Shown here: piece by piece, positions 1 to 10,539 of the stretch
Layout: each line of letters starts with the position of its first letter
Position numbering within the stretch: position 1 is the first letter of the stretch
DNA from: Hypsibius dujardini
Lineage: Eukaryota > Tardigrada > Eutardigrada > Parachela > Hypsibiidae
Assembly (NCBI GenBank): GCA_001579985.1
Contig: LRSR01000028.1
Location: 1 to 58,593 of the forward strand
Direction of reading: 5' to 3'
DNA length: 58,593 bases
Notes under the pieces: generated by a model
Database searches by the model: none
Told to the model about the DNA's origin: nothing
What the model saw: only the letters and a program-made list of their open reading frames with translations
Translations under genes and position numbers: made by a program

Positions 1-470
1 TGAGAAAATTAACATGAAGCTTCTTGCTTAAGATGTATGCAAGAGACACATACAGTATATCCGTGTTTACCAGATTTGTGTAGTCCTTGACTTTCACTGA
101 ATGGTGTTAAGATTGGCTGGTCTGAAGTTAACAGAGGCAGGTCACTGTCGAAAGGCAGCATTCAAGGTCACCGTACAATGTATCATGATACTCTAATTCC
201 TAAAGTGAGTACCTACCACAAATGCATAACTGTCGTTATTTTCTCAAAATTCCTTCCCAATTTCCGTATAGAACTTTATGAAATTCATTGTAGGTGGCCC
301 AATAGACATTCATTTTTAGAAACTCAAAACATTATCGGGAAAATGGGAAGAATAAGGGTTTTTACTGCGTAGTAGGGAAAGGTAAACTACGCACTAGGGT
401 TCAAAGTCTAACTACCATCGTTCACTGACAACAACCACACTGTATAGAGTACAGCTGTGCCGCGGTTACT
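1..470. other. No recognisable gene
   Basis: AT-rich sequence with only short open frames. A 64-codon frame at 178-372 (+) has no recognisable domain and no splice or repeat context that supports it. I see no RNA gene or repeat here. Confidence 0.4.
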
Positions 471-514
471 TTGAGGTTCGCTCTGAGGTTCTTTGAGGTA
501 CCCATGGTGTTACG

Positions 515-740
515 TATGCTCTTACATAAGGTGGTACCTATGGTAGTACCTATGGTAGTACCTACGGTGGTACCTATAGTGGTACCTGCGTTAGTATCTA
601 TTGTGGTACCTACGGTGATACTTACGGTGGTATTTACGGCGGTACCTACGTTGGTATTTATGGTTTTACCTAGAGTAGTACCTACGGTGTTACCTATTGC
701 GGTACCTATGGTGGTACCTATGGTGGTGCTTACGGTGGAA
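515..740. repeat. 12-bp minisatellite (GGTACCTATGGT-like)
   Basis: About 18 imperfect head-to-tail copies of a 12-base unit of the type GTGGTACCTATG, each containing a KpnI-like GGTACC or a one-base variant. Because 12 is a multiple of three, the array keeps a frame open on the + strand (471-809) that would encode a low-complexity Val-Pro-Met repeat. The repeat explains that frame, so I do not call it a gene. Confidence 0.85.
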
Positions 741-809
741 CGTCTAAAATTTTTACTGTCAAATGTGTGGTCCGATAAGAATGAAAAAAAATGTTTTATT
801 TACAACTGA

Positions 810-1570
810 ACTATTTTGGAGATGGGCAGGATTTAAGTAGAAAATCCTAATAAATGTTGTTACTCATTCGTATTTATCAATCAATCAATCATTTATGGAA
901 AAAAATATCAAAACGCAATTATAACGTTCCCCAATCATTCAAACGAAGCAAGCGAGGGCGAAGCCCGAGCTTGGCTTGTACAAATGAATACTTAGAAGCA
1001 TACTCGGTGTAAAACCATTCACGTTCTTCTTGGGACCACCACACATTACTAAACCACGGGTCACATTTCACGTGGTGAACGTTTGCCTTTCTCGCTCTTG
1101 AACGCAAGATAATTTTTAATATTTTCTGTTTTTGGAATTAAATTTTAAAATGTCGGCACAGTTACTTTTGTTCCTTCGACGCGTAGTGGAAGACTGGCGA
1201 TGATTAACGGCTTCATCTTTACAAAGCATAGGGCTGGGTCAGATTCGGTTCCCAGTTCTTGGCACTGTCAGCAATCATCTTGCACCGCGAAACTACGTCT
1301 GAACAGCAATACCGACAATATGGTATCTCATTCGACGCACAACCAAGTCGCAGTTGCACGAAAAGCGCAGGCGAAGGTTGCATTACAGGTAAAATGACGA
1401 AAATCGACCGAATTTCCATATTTGAAAGTCTTTATGCAAATATTTGTTTTTGATATTTAAAACGAGTCTGGTGGCAAGAAGCAATACTATCGTCACTTTT
1501 CTATAATTAGTAATCGCTAAAGTTAAAGTTATTGTTAAGTCTGAACACATGATTGATTGTGATATGAATG
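810..1570. other. No recognisable gene
   Basis: A 62-codon frame on the minus strand (919-1107) and overlapping short frames at 1200-1600 show no family signature. This stretch may be the decayed 5' part of the MULE transposon that begins to be readable at about 1.6 kb, but I cannot align it. Confidence 0.3.
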
Positions 1571-1599
1571 TTCTGTAGGAGATGAAACGCTGGCCGCAC

Positions 1600-2172
1600 A
1601 AAGCTTTGATAAGCCGTCACAAATTCAACTGACGGTGTTCAGATCTCTTCCGCTCACTTTCACTTTACAGTTCCGTAAGCCGAAGACAACTGCCAAAGGA
1701 ATAGAGCTGATTCGAAAGGCACAGGGTGCACCTCTACCGGCGCCGGCGACAGTGGCGGACGTCGTGTTGTCTCCGTACTTTGACCACACCCACCGAGGTG
1801 ACAACTTCCTTCTTAAGGACTCAGGCCCGGCGGACCCGAAACGTTGGATTATGTTCGGCACAAAGGACAATGTTCAGGTCTTAGCTCGCAGTAACACCTG
1901 GCTAGGTGATAGCACATTCTAAGCTGTGGACACAGCTCTGCACGATCCACGCCATCGTTCACGAAGCTGTCTTCCCTTTCACCTATACCCTCTTAATGGA
2001 AAAGCCGAGGAAGGCATACAAAGAAGTTCTTAGTGAGCTTCGAACTATCATTCGTCAGCTTGGGCCCGAATATGCAAACTATTCTGGTCCGCAAATGATG
2101 TTGATTGACTTTTTAAACTGCAGTGATTGGTGCCTATTCTGAAATTTTCTCGGCAACGGAAATGCAAGGTAA
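1600..2172 (+). pseudogene. MULE (Mutator-like) transposase, core domain, decayed
   Basis: The reading matches the MULE transposase core: a segment RWIMFGTKDNVQVLARSNTW, then DSTF, then a one-base insertion near 1920, then KLWTQLCTIHAIVHEAVFPF and a leucine-rich continuation. The invariant Asp of DSTF is the first acid of the MULE catalytic triad. A second frameshift near 2110 separates IDF from VIGAYSEIFSATEMQG, which matches the part of the family that precedes the conserved C-x-F-H motif. A GTAAGT-type donor follows at 2169. The gene therefore needs at least two frame changes and is a pseudogene. The matching C-terminal piece lies at 3846-4124, beyond an inserted TTAA element. Family assignment is from motif memory, not a search. 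Confidence 0.72.
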
Positions 2173-2215
2173 GTGTAACTGAATGGGGAGAGGGGCGAGT
2201 CAACTTTTTGTTAAC

Positions 2216-2440
2216 TTATGAGGGGGTGCAGGGGGCGGAGCCTCCGCTGAAGATCACGGGGGCGATGCCCCCTTAATATAAATTTATTTCGAGTGAAATA
2301 TTGTTATCTAATTATTACTTTTTTGAAGGGGCGCGGGGGCGGAGTCCCTTCAATATCAATTCTTTCCGATAAAAGTGCTGTTATTTTAATTAATAAGTTT
2401 TGAGGGTCATGGGGGTGGAGCCTCCTTTTTATAAGTGTAT
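2216..2440. repeat. GC-rich tandem repeat, about 3 units
   Basis: Three imperfect units of roughly 100 bases. Each starts with a block like GGGGGCGGAGCCTCC (2231, 2335, 2411) followed by AT-rich sequence. The sharp GC contrast with the surroundings is unusual. It lies between the two MULE pieces and could be an internal repeat of that transposon. Confidence 0.6.
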
Positions 2441-2764
2441 TTAGCTGCTGTAACTACTACAAAAATGATTTTATATAACTCGACCTCAGGGGTCCTGTGA
2501 AGTGTTGACTGTGTGCAAAATCTGCAACATTATTTCTGTCTCGCTCAGGTTGTAACTTTCATTTCGGACAAGCGGTTAATCGGCACATCGCTTCATTGGA
2601 CTTATCGACGCGCTATAACGACGACTTTGATTTTTGAATTAAGGTCAAGATGATGGTCGCTCTCGCTTTTGCCCCCCCCCCCCCGAGGACGTTGTGGAAT
2701 CGTGGGAGATGCTGCAGGCTAGTCTTGTTGCGCCGTTTTTGAGTCTCAAATTTGCATTAATTAA

Positions 2765-3400
2765 AGGAAATCACTATAGTCCCACCCTTTTAATTTAATT
2801 ATTTTATTTTTCCCACCCTTTTAAGATATATTACTGATTGATGGAACGATTGAAATCCAAGAGCCAAACAATTTCCAATAGTTTATTAGTACTCTGACTG
2901 TAGTATCGAGACAAAATGAGTGAGAGTGGCAGCTCCGTCGCAGATGACGGGAACCGCTCAGATGACAATGAAGCTATTTCCGACTTGGAACAAACAGGCT
3001 CCCAAAAAGTGGAGCAGCTTTACCAACCAAAGATATCGGTAGCGAAAGATCTCAAGAACCGGTATGCTTCATATGCTGATTGGGAAACTGATTCAGACCG
3101 GAGAGTTCTTGGTCTGTAAAAAATGCAGAGGTCGGAAGCCAAATAACGAGTGGACCATCATCAAGGCGGATATCCTGATCGATGCTAATGAAGCCGCCAT
3201 AATTAGAAAACATCTTGTAACCGCTAAAACAATCCGTATTTAGTCTCGTGGTGTTTGATTTTATCTGTAATAAATCAAGAACAGTCATCCGTTCCATTAT
3301 TCAACTTTATTCAAATTGAAAAACAAAAAGGATGGGACTATAGTGTAAGGGTGGGACTATAGTGAAAGGGTGGGAGAAGGGTGGGACAATAGTGGTACCC
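2765..3400. mobile_element. TTAA-flanked non-autonomous DNA element, copy 1
   Basis: A 636-bp element flanked by TTAA at 2761-2764 and 3401-3404. Left end AGGAAATCACTATAGTCCCA; the inverted right end reads GGGTACCACTATTGTCCCAC, so both ends share CACTAT(A/T)GTCCCACCC. Several extra GGGTGGGACTATAGTG blocks are stacked inside the right end. A second copy lies in reverse orientation at 11549-12188. TTAA targets with end repeats are typical of piggyBac-like (also Kolobok) transposons. The element carries the start of an acidic protein but no transposase, so it is probably an internally deleted derivative. It sits between two pieces of a MULE transposase. Confidence 0.75.
2916..3119 (+). pseudogene. 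Truncated acidic N-terminus inside TTAA element
   Basis: An open frame starting MSESGSSVADDGNRSDDNEA lies inside TTAA element copy 1. Copy 2 keeps the same start with substitutions (MSGSGSSVADDW...). Upstream, both copies share a conserved untranslated stretch. An Asp/Ser-rich N-terminus is common in piggyBac-type transposases. I infer that this is the retained 5' end of a deleted transposase. The frame stops at 3117-3119, and another frame continues to 3242. No catalytic region is present. Confidence 0.45.
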
Positions 3401-3404
3401 TTAA

Positions 3405-3780
3405 TTATTTTAGTTTAAATTTTATATTTATTAATAAATAGTTACTGTAGTAAAATTTTTTTGCAAACAAATTAAAACTGTTTTTAATATACGAATACTA
3501 ATCGTACACCATGGACATATTTCATAGTAAGGGCGAGAAGTACAACACTTTTTATTGCTAATTGCACTATCAGCGGACGATAACTTTTGTCTGCAATGAA
3601 ATATTTATGCTGACTTATTGCTTTTCGCAAATAATGAGTCTTAATTATATTTATACACTACTTATCACAGAGTAACATAATCATATTTACTATATTTTTT
3701 TATCATTAAGCAATAAAATAAGGTAATACATGTGCAGGTACTTACATAAAGGAAACAGCAAAAACAAAATAAAATAAACT
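3405..3780. other. AT-rich stretch, nothing recognised
   Basis: Strongly AT-rich, with only short frames. It should be internal (non-coding or intronic) sequence of the interrupted MULE transposon, because MULE coding pieces lie on both sides. Confidence 0.3.
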
Positions 3781-3845
3781 GGTGTCCCAACTTATGCGTA
3801 ACAATTCTATTCAGAATATGGAGAACCGATTGTTCGAATTCGGAG

Positions 3846-4124
3846 TTCAACCAGTACTTCCTGAACACCTACATTCGCGTACCCAAGCTGCGCCACAATG
3901 TCCGGAGACCTACTTTCTAACCGGATTTCTGGAACGTTTTCACCCGTGTGCAGGAAGGTCTTCCCCGGACCACCAACAACTTTGAGTCGTGGCACTTGGC
4001 TTTTCAAGTAATCGTTAATTGTTTCCACCCGACCGCTTATAAGTTCTTCGAAAAGTTACGCGACATCCAATACAAGAAGGAGGACAAGCGGCAGAGAATC
4101 TGTACCGGGGACGTGCCTGAGTAG
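3846..4124 (+). pseudogene. MULE transposase, C-terminal region, decayed
   Basis: The + frame beginning at 3846 reads FNQYFLNTYIRVPKLRHNVR, then one in-frame stop, then PDFWNVFTRVQEGLPRTTNN followed by FESWHLAFQ and a HPTAYKFFEKL block. This is the C-terminal signature of MULE transposases (RTNN-x-EGWH-x-F ... HP-x-W-x-F). One stop (TAA near 3921) interrupts it. With 1600-2172 it forms a single decayed MULE gene, separated by the TTAA element at 2765-3400. Confidence 0.72.
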
Positions 4125-4560
4125 CAGCAGCATGAATACCGCGAGCGTAGCGAAAAGCTCATTACTTTGGCTATTTGATATCATGATATGAACAGACTGG
4201 TGTATCTCCGAGGTGTTGCATTCAATATTGAGTTGAATGTTTAAGATCCGCTCTACCGCGCATGTTCCGCATTTGTCCAATTTTTGTATAGCCTAATTGA
4301 CACTATGAAGAGCTGCCGCCGTATGACGTGGGTCTTCGGCGATAAGTTGCCGTGAAGACTTTGAACTGTGCCTGTATGACGCTATTATGAAGTGTGACTG
4401 GCTTGTATCGTCGGTTTCTGAGTTGTCGCGAGGATAAAAATCTCTGTCACGAATCTTCGGAGTGAAATATTGTCGCGGTATGAATTGTCACTGGGATTAG
4501 AAAGTGGGATGAAAAGTGGTGTGAAAAGTGGTGTGTGTCGCCATGCCGTAAATATTGACC
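4125..4560. other. No recognisable gene
   Basis: Short frames only. It probably contains the 3' part of the MULE transposon and the left flank of the next minisatellite. No end repeat for the MULE could be located. Confidence 0.3.
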
Positions 4561-4571
4561 TGACAGCACTA

Positions 4572-4900
4572 TACCTATACAGTAACTCCATAACTCCAAC
4601 TCCATCATAGTCCCCGGTACCCCTCTACCTGATAGTACTATACCTATACAATAACTCCATAACTCCAACTCCATAAGGGCCCCCGGTACCCCTCGAACTG
4701 ACAGTACTGTTCTTATACAGTAACTCCATAACTCCAACTCCATGTGGGCCCCCAGTACCCCTCGACCTGACAGTACTACAGTACTGTTCTTGTACAGTAA
4801 CTCCATAACTCCAACTCCATAAGGGCTCCCAGTACCCCTCGACCTGACAGTACTACAGTACTGTTCTTATAGAATAACTCCATAACTCCAACTCCATATC
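4572..4900. repeat. Minisatellite, unit about 72 bp, 5 copies
   Basis: Five copies of a unit containing AGTAACTCCATAACTCCAAC (or a one-base variant), followed by a GGTACCCCTCGACCTGACAG-like block and CAGTACTGTTCTTATA. Copies start near 4580, 4650, 4720, 4795 and 4868. The array keeps a minus-strand frame open (4447-4806) that I treat as spurious. A tag like TATAAGCTTTGTG...ACTCGCCAG follows at 4919-4946. The same tag flanks the minisatellites at 13.5, 15.1 and 30.7 kb. Confidence 0.85.
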
Positions 4901-5133
4901 GATATTTCACATCAATTTATAAGCTTTGTGTCAAAACTCGCCAGTAATGTGTGAACCTTAAGAACGTACTAGCACGTCGAGATAGTTCAACGACGCAAGT
5001 ACGTTGTCTTGTGCACATCCCTCTATAGGTGTCTCACAAAAGGATGTTATAAGAGCCATGAAGAAACACCAGTAAAACAGAAAGTCCAATTCTGTAAAGA
5101 AATTCCACCGGCCGATCCATTCTCCATCAGTCG

Positions 5134-5708
5134 TTGCTGAAGACGGCCCTCGTCGCCATGTTCCAATCCGCGGTCATCCTTGCCATGGTATTCACATGTG
5201 CCGGAGCGTATGATCTCGCCTTCAATCGGCCTCTCCACTCTGCGGGGACCGTCGTGCAATGCTCCAACCTGGTCTCGACGTGGTTCGTTTTCCCAGCACG
5301 ACCCACCCGGCCTATTACGACGTCAGCTTGGTTCTCCTCAACATCACGCAAGGCGACTACACTGGAGTCACGCAAGTCAGCTTCACTGTGGACGTCGTCA
5401 AAAACCTCATCGTTCTCCATTTCCTGAATTGCGGGGTTGCCTTGGACGGAATTGAATTGGAATTGGCGCTTCCGTTTGGCATTCAAATTTCCGTTGCGTT
5501 AAGCAGTAAATGCAAATTATATTACGAACAACAGCTGCAGCTGAAAACAACCTACTATCTGATTTCGGGGTTCCAGCACCATTTCGCGATCTCTTTCAGT
5601 GCAAATCTCTCCCAGACCGACCAATACCGTGGTTTTTATCAGATCTCTGGTTGGCACGGACAACCCCTACCCCCACCCCAGACGTTTTTTGAGCAAACAA
5701 GGGTGTAA
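5134..5708 (+). pseudogene. M1 aminopeptidase, N-terminal domain fragment
   Basis: The + strand carries a plausible signal peptide (MFQSAVILAMVFTCAGAYDL at 5158 onward), then a change of frame near 5280-5300. A second frame then reads VVRFPSTTHPAYYDVSLVLL, NITQGDYTG, VSFTVDV and LIVLHFLNCGV. This is the start of the M1 (aminopeptidase N) beta-sandwich domain, whose hallmark is R-x-P-x-x-x-x-P-x-x-Y-D-(V/L)-x-L. No zinc site (HEXXH) follows. Other M1 pieces lie at 10.5-11.5 kb and 24.8 kb, so this looks like one shattered gene or several fragments. A very short intron cannot be excluded as the cause of the frame change. Confidence 0.7.
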
Positions 5709-6277
5709 AAATTGTTAGAAATTTCACCATTCAATTCGATTTCCGATTTAATGTCTAACAAAAAAGTATTTTTGGGGCTAAAGTGAATATTGCCTAGTAA
5801 ATCTAATATATGTACTAAATATACTTAATGGCCACAAAGCATTTTCCAGAAATTTTGATTTAAATGGTACAATTTAGTCCTAGTGGCGTTCCAAAGTTTA
5901 GTTCTTTTTGCGTATGAAAAACGTTTGTCATACAGCCAAAATAAATGACGTTTGAGAGTACCAAATGTGGAACAAATTAATACCCAAATAAAGTCCGAAA
6001 AAGGCTTCAAAAATGTTTTTCAGACTTTGCAAAACTCGTTAGGGTTAGGTGCGACCCGGATCCGTAAATTCGGATCTCAAGGACAGCTATAGGCAAACCC
6101 ACCGCGCCCCGCATAACATTTTTACGCACGCAGTTAGATATTTGGTTAGCGGTACGCATACGGTGATGGGTGAGTTTTTCAACCGGACTGGAAAATTCGA
6201 GTATTTTCCTTGGGATGGGTTTTGAGTGGAGTATCTCAGAACAAGTATAAAGTGAGTATGATGCTATAATAAAAATA
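5709..6277. other. Intergenic, nothing recognised
   Basis: AT-rich spacer between the M1 fragment (+) and the 3' end of IR-1 (-). The short frames on the minus strand (5825-6010, 6007-6327) show no family features. Confidence 0.4.
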
Positions 6278-8708
6278 TCATAAACAGCGATTAAAAAGCT
6301 GCGACAACAACGTGTGTTCATCAACAAGTCGCTCTAGTAACAGACAAAACAAAGAGCCCAGAAACGACCCAAACAGAAACCAATACAAAAAGGACACGTT
6401 GGTCCATGCTATTGATTTATTGCTAGATAATTTTGAGACGAATAGTTTAGGCAGACACTGTTGCAATTCATGTTGGCGATACTTTTCGTGTTTCATGTAC
6501 GTCATGGTGTGTAGATGTTTAAGAAAACCGTGTTCTAGTAGCACCAGGTACCTAAAAAACGGAGAAAGAAATGATGGCCCAGTATAGAAGATATACTTCG
6601 GTCTAACAGAGTAATCTTACTCCTGATCGAAACGGTCGCGGTACGGGAAGTCTTTTTTGGTGAAAATGTTGACACCCTTGCTGTGCCCGATATTGCCGAC
6701 GGCTCGGAGAGTTTTTGGGCAGCCACGAACCTTCACGTCCCCGTGCAGCTCAAATCCTGCTTGAGCCATTAGCGAAGTAGGGCCAGGGTGTGCCGACTTG
6801 TACTTCTGTAGGACGGAGATATTGCCATCGACTTCGGATATCGGAAGGACAGTCATACGCTGAGCCAGATGACGGGCAACTGGATCCGCCATATCCTAAA
6901 CAGTGGCAAAATAAACCAAGAACAGAACCATGTATATTTAGCAGAGTACCTGTTGCCCCCCCCCCTCGGGAAGGCATTTTGTCCCTAATTTTTTTCAGGG
7001 GTGGGGGGAATTTTTCAGTCAATCATTTTCAGTTCATGAATGATTTGCGCGTCCCATTTGTACCATTTAATAAGAAATTTACATTGCACCTCAGCACATC
7101 TCGAGTTTGAACAAAAACTGATTTTCCTAAAAATGTTTTGAAATCCACTGGAAATCAAGCCCCTACGCCCCCACAAGGTTCAAATTATCAGCGATAAGAG
7201 GCCGAATCATAGGTTCAGTTTTGAAAAAATGCATTTTGCCCTTTTTTTTACCCCTGGCCCTAACGTGAGGGTCCATGTTCCGACCTGTAAACACCATAAA
7301 CGAGCCTCCGCTGTTATTTAATATGGTATGATATAATGCTGTTCACTCTTCTCTGAAGTTCTCTACGTATACCACAATATTACGCACATCAAGAGCTTTA
7401 AATTCTGTACTTTTTCCCAAAAGAGTATAATCCGACCGCCAAAATGATTCCATATCGGTAAACGGAAGCCCAGTAGTGATGACGGTGAAGAAACCCGGAA
7501 GGAGGGAACCAATAGTAATTATGATAAGTGTTGACCAAAGAAACCAGATGGTGTACAGTGAATATACGGAATACCCGCTGAGGAGGCGGAAATCTATTTC
7601 ATCTGGAAACATAAACATAATTGTTACTTTACAACTTTTAATCCTAAATCACATTCAATATTTGGAATGTAACTTTGAGAAAATCAGGCTGATGACAACT
7701 TCAACTCCTTATTTTCATGCTTTATAAGAGATGTGTCTTAATAAAAAGAAAACTGTTGAGAGAACTGTTATAACCTTGTCCAATGGTTGTGGAAAACAAA
7801 TCGGTCGCCGTCTTAAGCATGTGAGAAATAGTCAATTTGAGGTTAACGGTTGTCAGCGTTGCCACGCTAATCAGCACGGAATATATGGCGAAAATTGCCG
7901 CAAGGCCGCCCCAAGTCTCCGCGTTGGCAATTTGTCGGAAAAGCTTAGCAAAATACGCGCCTCCGCTGACAGAGACTAGATCCTTCTCCTCAATTATAAT
8001 GACGTTTTCAACGTAAAAGAATGAGTTAATCATATACGCAATGTCCATCCGATCTTTCCTCATCACAAAGTAACCCAGCCCAACGGAAAATGAAGTATTC
8101 ACGTTGAAGATAATATCAAAGAGGCCTTGAAAACTTAGTCCAGCATCCCAGTCGTAGGGGACAACTGTTATATTGCACCTTAAATGCAGAAAAATTGTAT
8201 GAGTATAAGGGGGCAACAGTTGCCCTTAAAGTGTTTCAGGTAGATAAATTGCTCCTGCATTTTTGTGTTAAATAAACGTCTTTATACTCTGTTTTTGTTT
8301 GGTTTTTTTATCCCCCCCCCGCATCACGTATTTTATTTGGATTTGGATTTCTTAAGGGCTGTTTTAAATAAATATTTAGTTAATACTCAACAAAAATGGG
8401 GGGGGGGTTAAAGGTTTCCCCGTTTCTGAAAAGTATGTTACGCCTCTTTCAAGAGTTGCAAGCACTGATGCAGTAGTCTCATTACATAAGGCCCCATGGC
8501 CGCATACCGGAAGCGAAGACGTCGACAGATTAGGCCTATAACTTCCATTGGAAACGTCTCGTGAATTGCGTCCTAGGCGGGGCAATATATTGACGAGTAA
8601 TGGATACATCATGTAACAAGGACATATTTTGAAATCCTTTAAAAATTTAATCCCCGCACTTACCTGGTCAAAAGCAATCTGCAAAACATTTGTTTTCCCT
8701 CCGGCCAT
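6278..8708 (-). CDS. Ionotropic receptor-like channel, IR-1 (6 exons seen)
   Basis: Divergent ionotropic glutamate receptor (IR family) on the minus strand. Exons: 8664-8708 (partial, ATG or internal), 8508-8572, 7775-8178, 7388-7602, 6621-6895, 6278-6551. Splice phases from exon 2 to the stop all agree, giving about 410 aa plus the 5' part. Exon 3 holds the end of ligand-binding half S1 and membrane helix M1 (GGLAAIFAIYSVLISVATLT), then a pore-loop-like FSTTIGQG. Exon 4 holds M3 (YTIWFLWSTLIIITIGSLLP, then GFFTV). Exon 5 is S2 (TKKDFPYRDRF). Exon 6 holds M4 (NVSFLYWFLFGSFLGSLFCL) and a short tail. The canonical SYTANLAAF of M3 is replaced by TIGSLLPGF. The first exon(s) and signal peptide were not found. 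It is a membrane channel, presumably chemosensory; the ligand is unknown. Confidence 0.78.
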
Positions 8709-8716
8709 TATAGCTG

Positions 8717-9727
8717 GTTAATTGCTGCTGGGGTGTTATAACTTTCTAGGAAACTGTTAGAGTATTCCGGCAGCAGTACAGTATCGAATCTAAGGAAGAA
8801 ACTGCTTCGGATGGGAGACAGCCTCAAAGTTTGTCATTGTGATCACTGAATGAGTTGCAGGTTTAAGATAAACTTTAATGATTCATGGCCGTTTGTAATG
8901 GTATGAAAAAACATTTGTGGTAGTCCGCAAGTTAAGACTCATATGGTGCTACAGATATAATGACATTGATGGGATTTCTCTCCGGAAACTCTGTTTAAAC
9001 AGTAGGTCAAGCACTACACGTTTGAGCTCGAGAAACAGCTAATAATAGTACAGTTGCGAAGAACCCACCCGGTGCGGGGTGCCTCGTTTAATGCCCATAG
9101 GTGCGTATTGAAACAGGATACATGAGCGAAGTAACGACGGGACAGTGTGTCTCTGGAGAAATATGGATAAGCGACATACCTTCTGAACTGGTAGCATGTT
9201 AATTATGATCAAAAGGTACCCAAGACGATTGCCACATTTTTATAAGACCCTTCTTTGCAATCTCGTTAGTGACATTTTTGAAAATAAGTTTCTTGCATAT
9301 CAGCAGGTTTAAATTTTCACAAATTTCGTCCGACGATTCGAAAGTATTGTTTAAATTGCCTTAAACTGCTTCTCAAATGGCTGTAATAAAAGTTATTTCA
9401 CACAGTGACTCCCATCCATTCACAAACTACATCACGCCAACTTCTAGCGGAATCATTGCGGCTGGGACAGCCGCAGCGGAGAATAAGATGGCCAGTAAGA
9501 CTATTACCAAATTACTGCATTGGATTGTTTACCAGGGAAACTGGCCAATGTTTCTTATTTCATGGCTTGCCAATTTATTTGACAGCTTCCTTTATCTAGC
9601 ATTGTTAAGCTAGACTCGGTACTACCTGCATACCGAAAACACCTGGTAACCAGAGAGTTAAGCATAAGAAAAAATGTGGAGATCATCATGCAATTATCAT
9701 CATCAAGCAATTATTAAAATAATATAG
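8717..9727. other. Intergenic; probably 5' region of IR-1
   Basis: No recognised domain. A 78-codon + frame (9377-9613) starting MAVIKVISHSDSHPF has a hydrophobic C-terminal half, but there is no family match and no support from a duplicate copy. The missing 5' exon of IR-1 may lie here. Confidence 0.35.
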
Positions 9728-10037
9728 TAAGGGTATTCAAAGTTCGATTATTTGCAGCGATTATTTCGCTAATTCAAACTCGCTAATCTCCCTGGTTTTG
9801 AAGATAAGCGAGAAAAGCAGCCAAGGAGCTGCTTTTCTCGCTTATCTGCTCGCTAATTGTGTGCATCTGTCTTGTGAGTGGTCCATGTCAGTTGAGATTA
9901 GCGGAGGAGACACAGCCTCAGGTAAGCCAGGGGCGTGTTCTCGTATCACCGTTGCAAGGGCGTGCAAAACCAGGGAGATTAGCGAGTTTGAATTAGCGAA
10001 ATAATCGCTGCAAATAATCGAACTTTGAATACCCTTA
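9728..10037. mobile_element. Palindromic MITE / foldback element, 310 bp
   Basis: Near-perfect inverted ends of about 70 bp. Left end TAAGGGTATTCAAAGTTCGA; the right end is its reverse complement up to TTA at 10037. The arms run through CTCGCTAATCTCCCTGGTTTTG. A second, internal palindrome (GATAAGCGAGAAAAGCAGC and its complement, about 9803-9847) sits inside. A 68-codon frame inside is a by-product. Target duplication is not clear: the flanks are ...ATATAG and GTATTC.... Confidence 0.8.
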
Positions 10038-10530
10038 GTATTCGCAAATTAAATAACCGTTCTGTGGCTACTAACCGTCTCTACCCATTGTACCAGAATT
10101 CGAAATCCGCCATCGGGTATTCTGTAAGCTGGCGTCTGCATTTAGACACATAAATTACTTCACCTTAAGAATCCTAGCCAACACAAATCAAAGTGCGTTG
10201 CACTGCTCTACTCGCCACTGAGCGGACCAAGTTTACAACCCATTTTATGATGCCCGCATCATCAAATATTGTCATGTGTAGTTCATCCCTACGTGTCGCA
10301 CCTCACACCTGTGAACCTTATGAACGTACCAGATTTCCAAATCACATTTGGCTGATAATGTTGGTAAACGTTCTCAGGGTTGTGTCTAACTGAAGTTGCA
10401 CTGTCGAGTTGTACGGGGGAGGTTCAACATAACCCCTATTTGTATTGCACGTCCTGAAAAGAACAGCGACGTAAAATAACAAGCGTGGAAATAGATTTAT
10501 GAATTTCTACCTGTAATCACTGACACGGGT
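10038..10530. other. Spacer, nothing recognised
   Basis: No gene seen. The segment GTGAACCTTATGAACGTAC near 10311 resembles the sequence after the 4.6-kb minisatellite (4951), hinting at a buried repeat of that family. Confidence 0.3.
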
Positions 10531-10539
10531 TTCCCTATT

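Noticed and set aside
471-809. 112-codon Val/Pro-rich protein frame
   Set aside because: It is produced by a 12-base minisatellite, and a repeat length divisible by three keeps any frame open.
2772-3394. CACTA-superfamily transposon, because the inner ends read CACTATAG
   Set aside because: Homology between the two copies continues beyond CACTA to TTAA, so the true ends lie further out and the target is TTAA.
4447-4806. 119-codon minus-strand frame with repeats MELELWSYCI
   Set aside because: Comes entirely from the 72-bp minisatellite.
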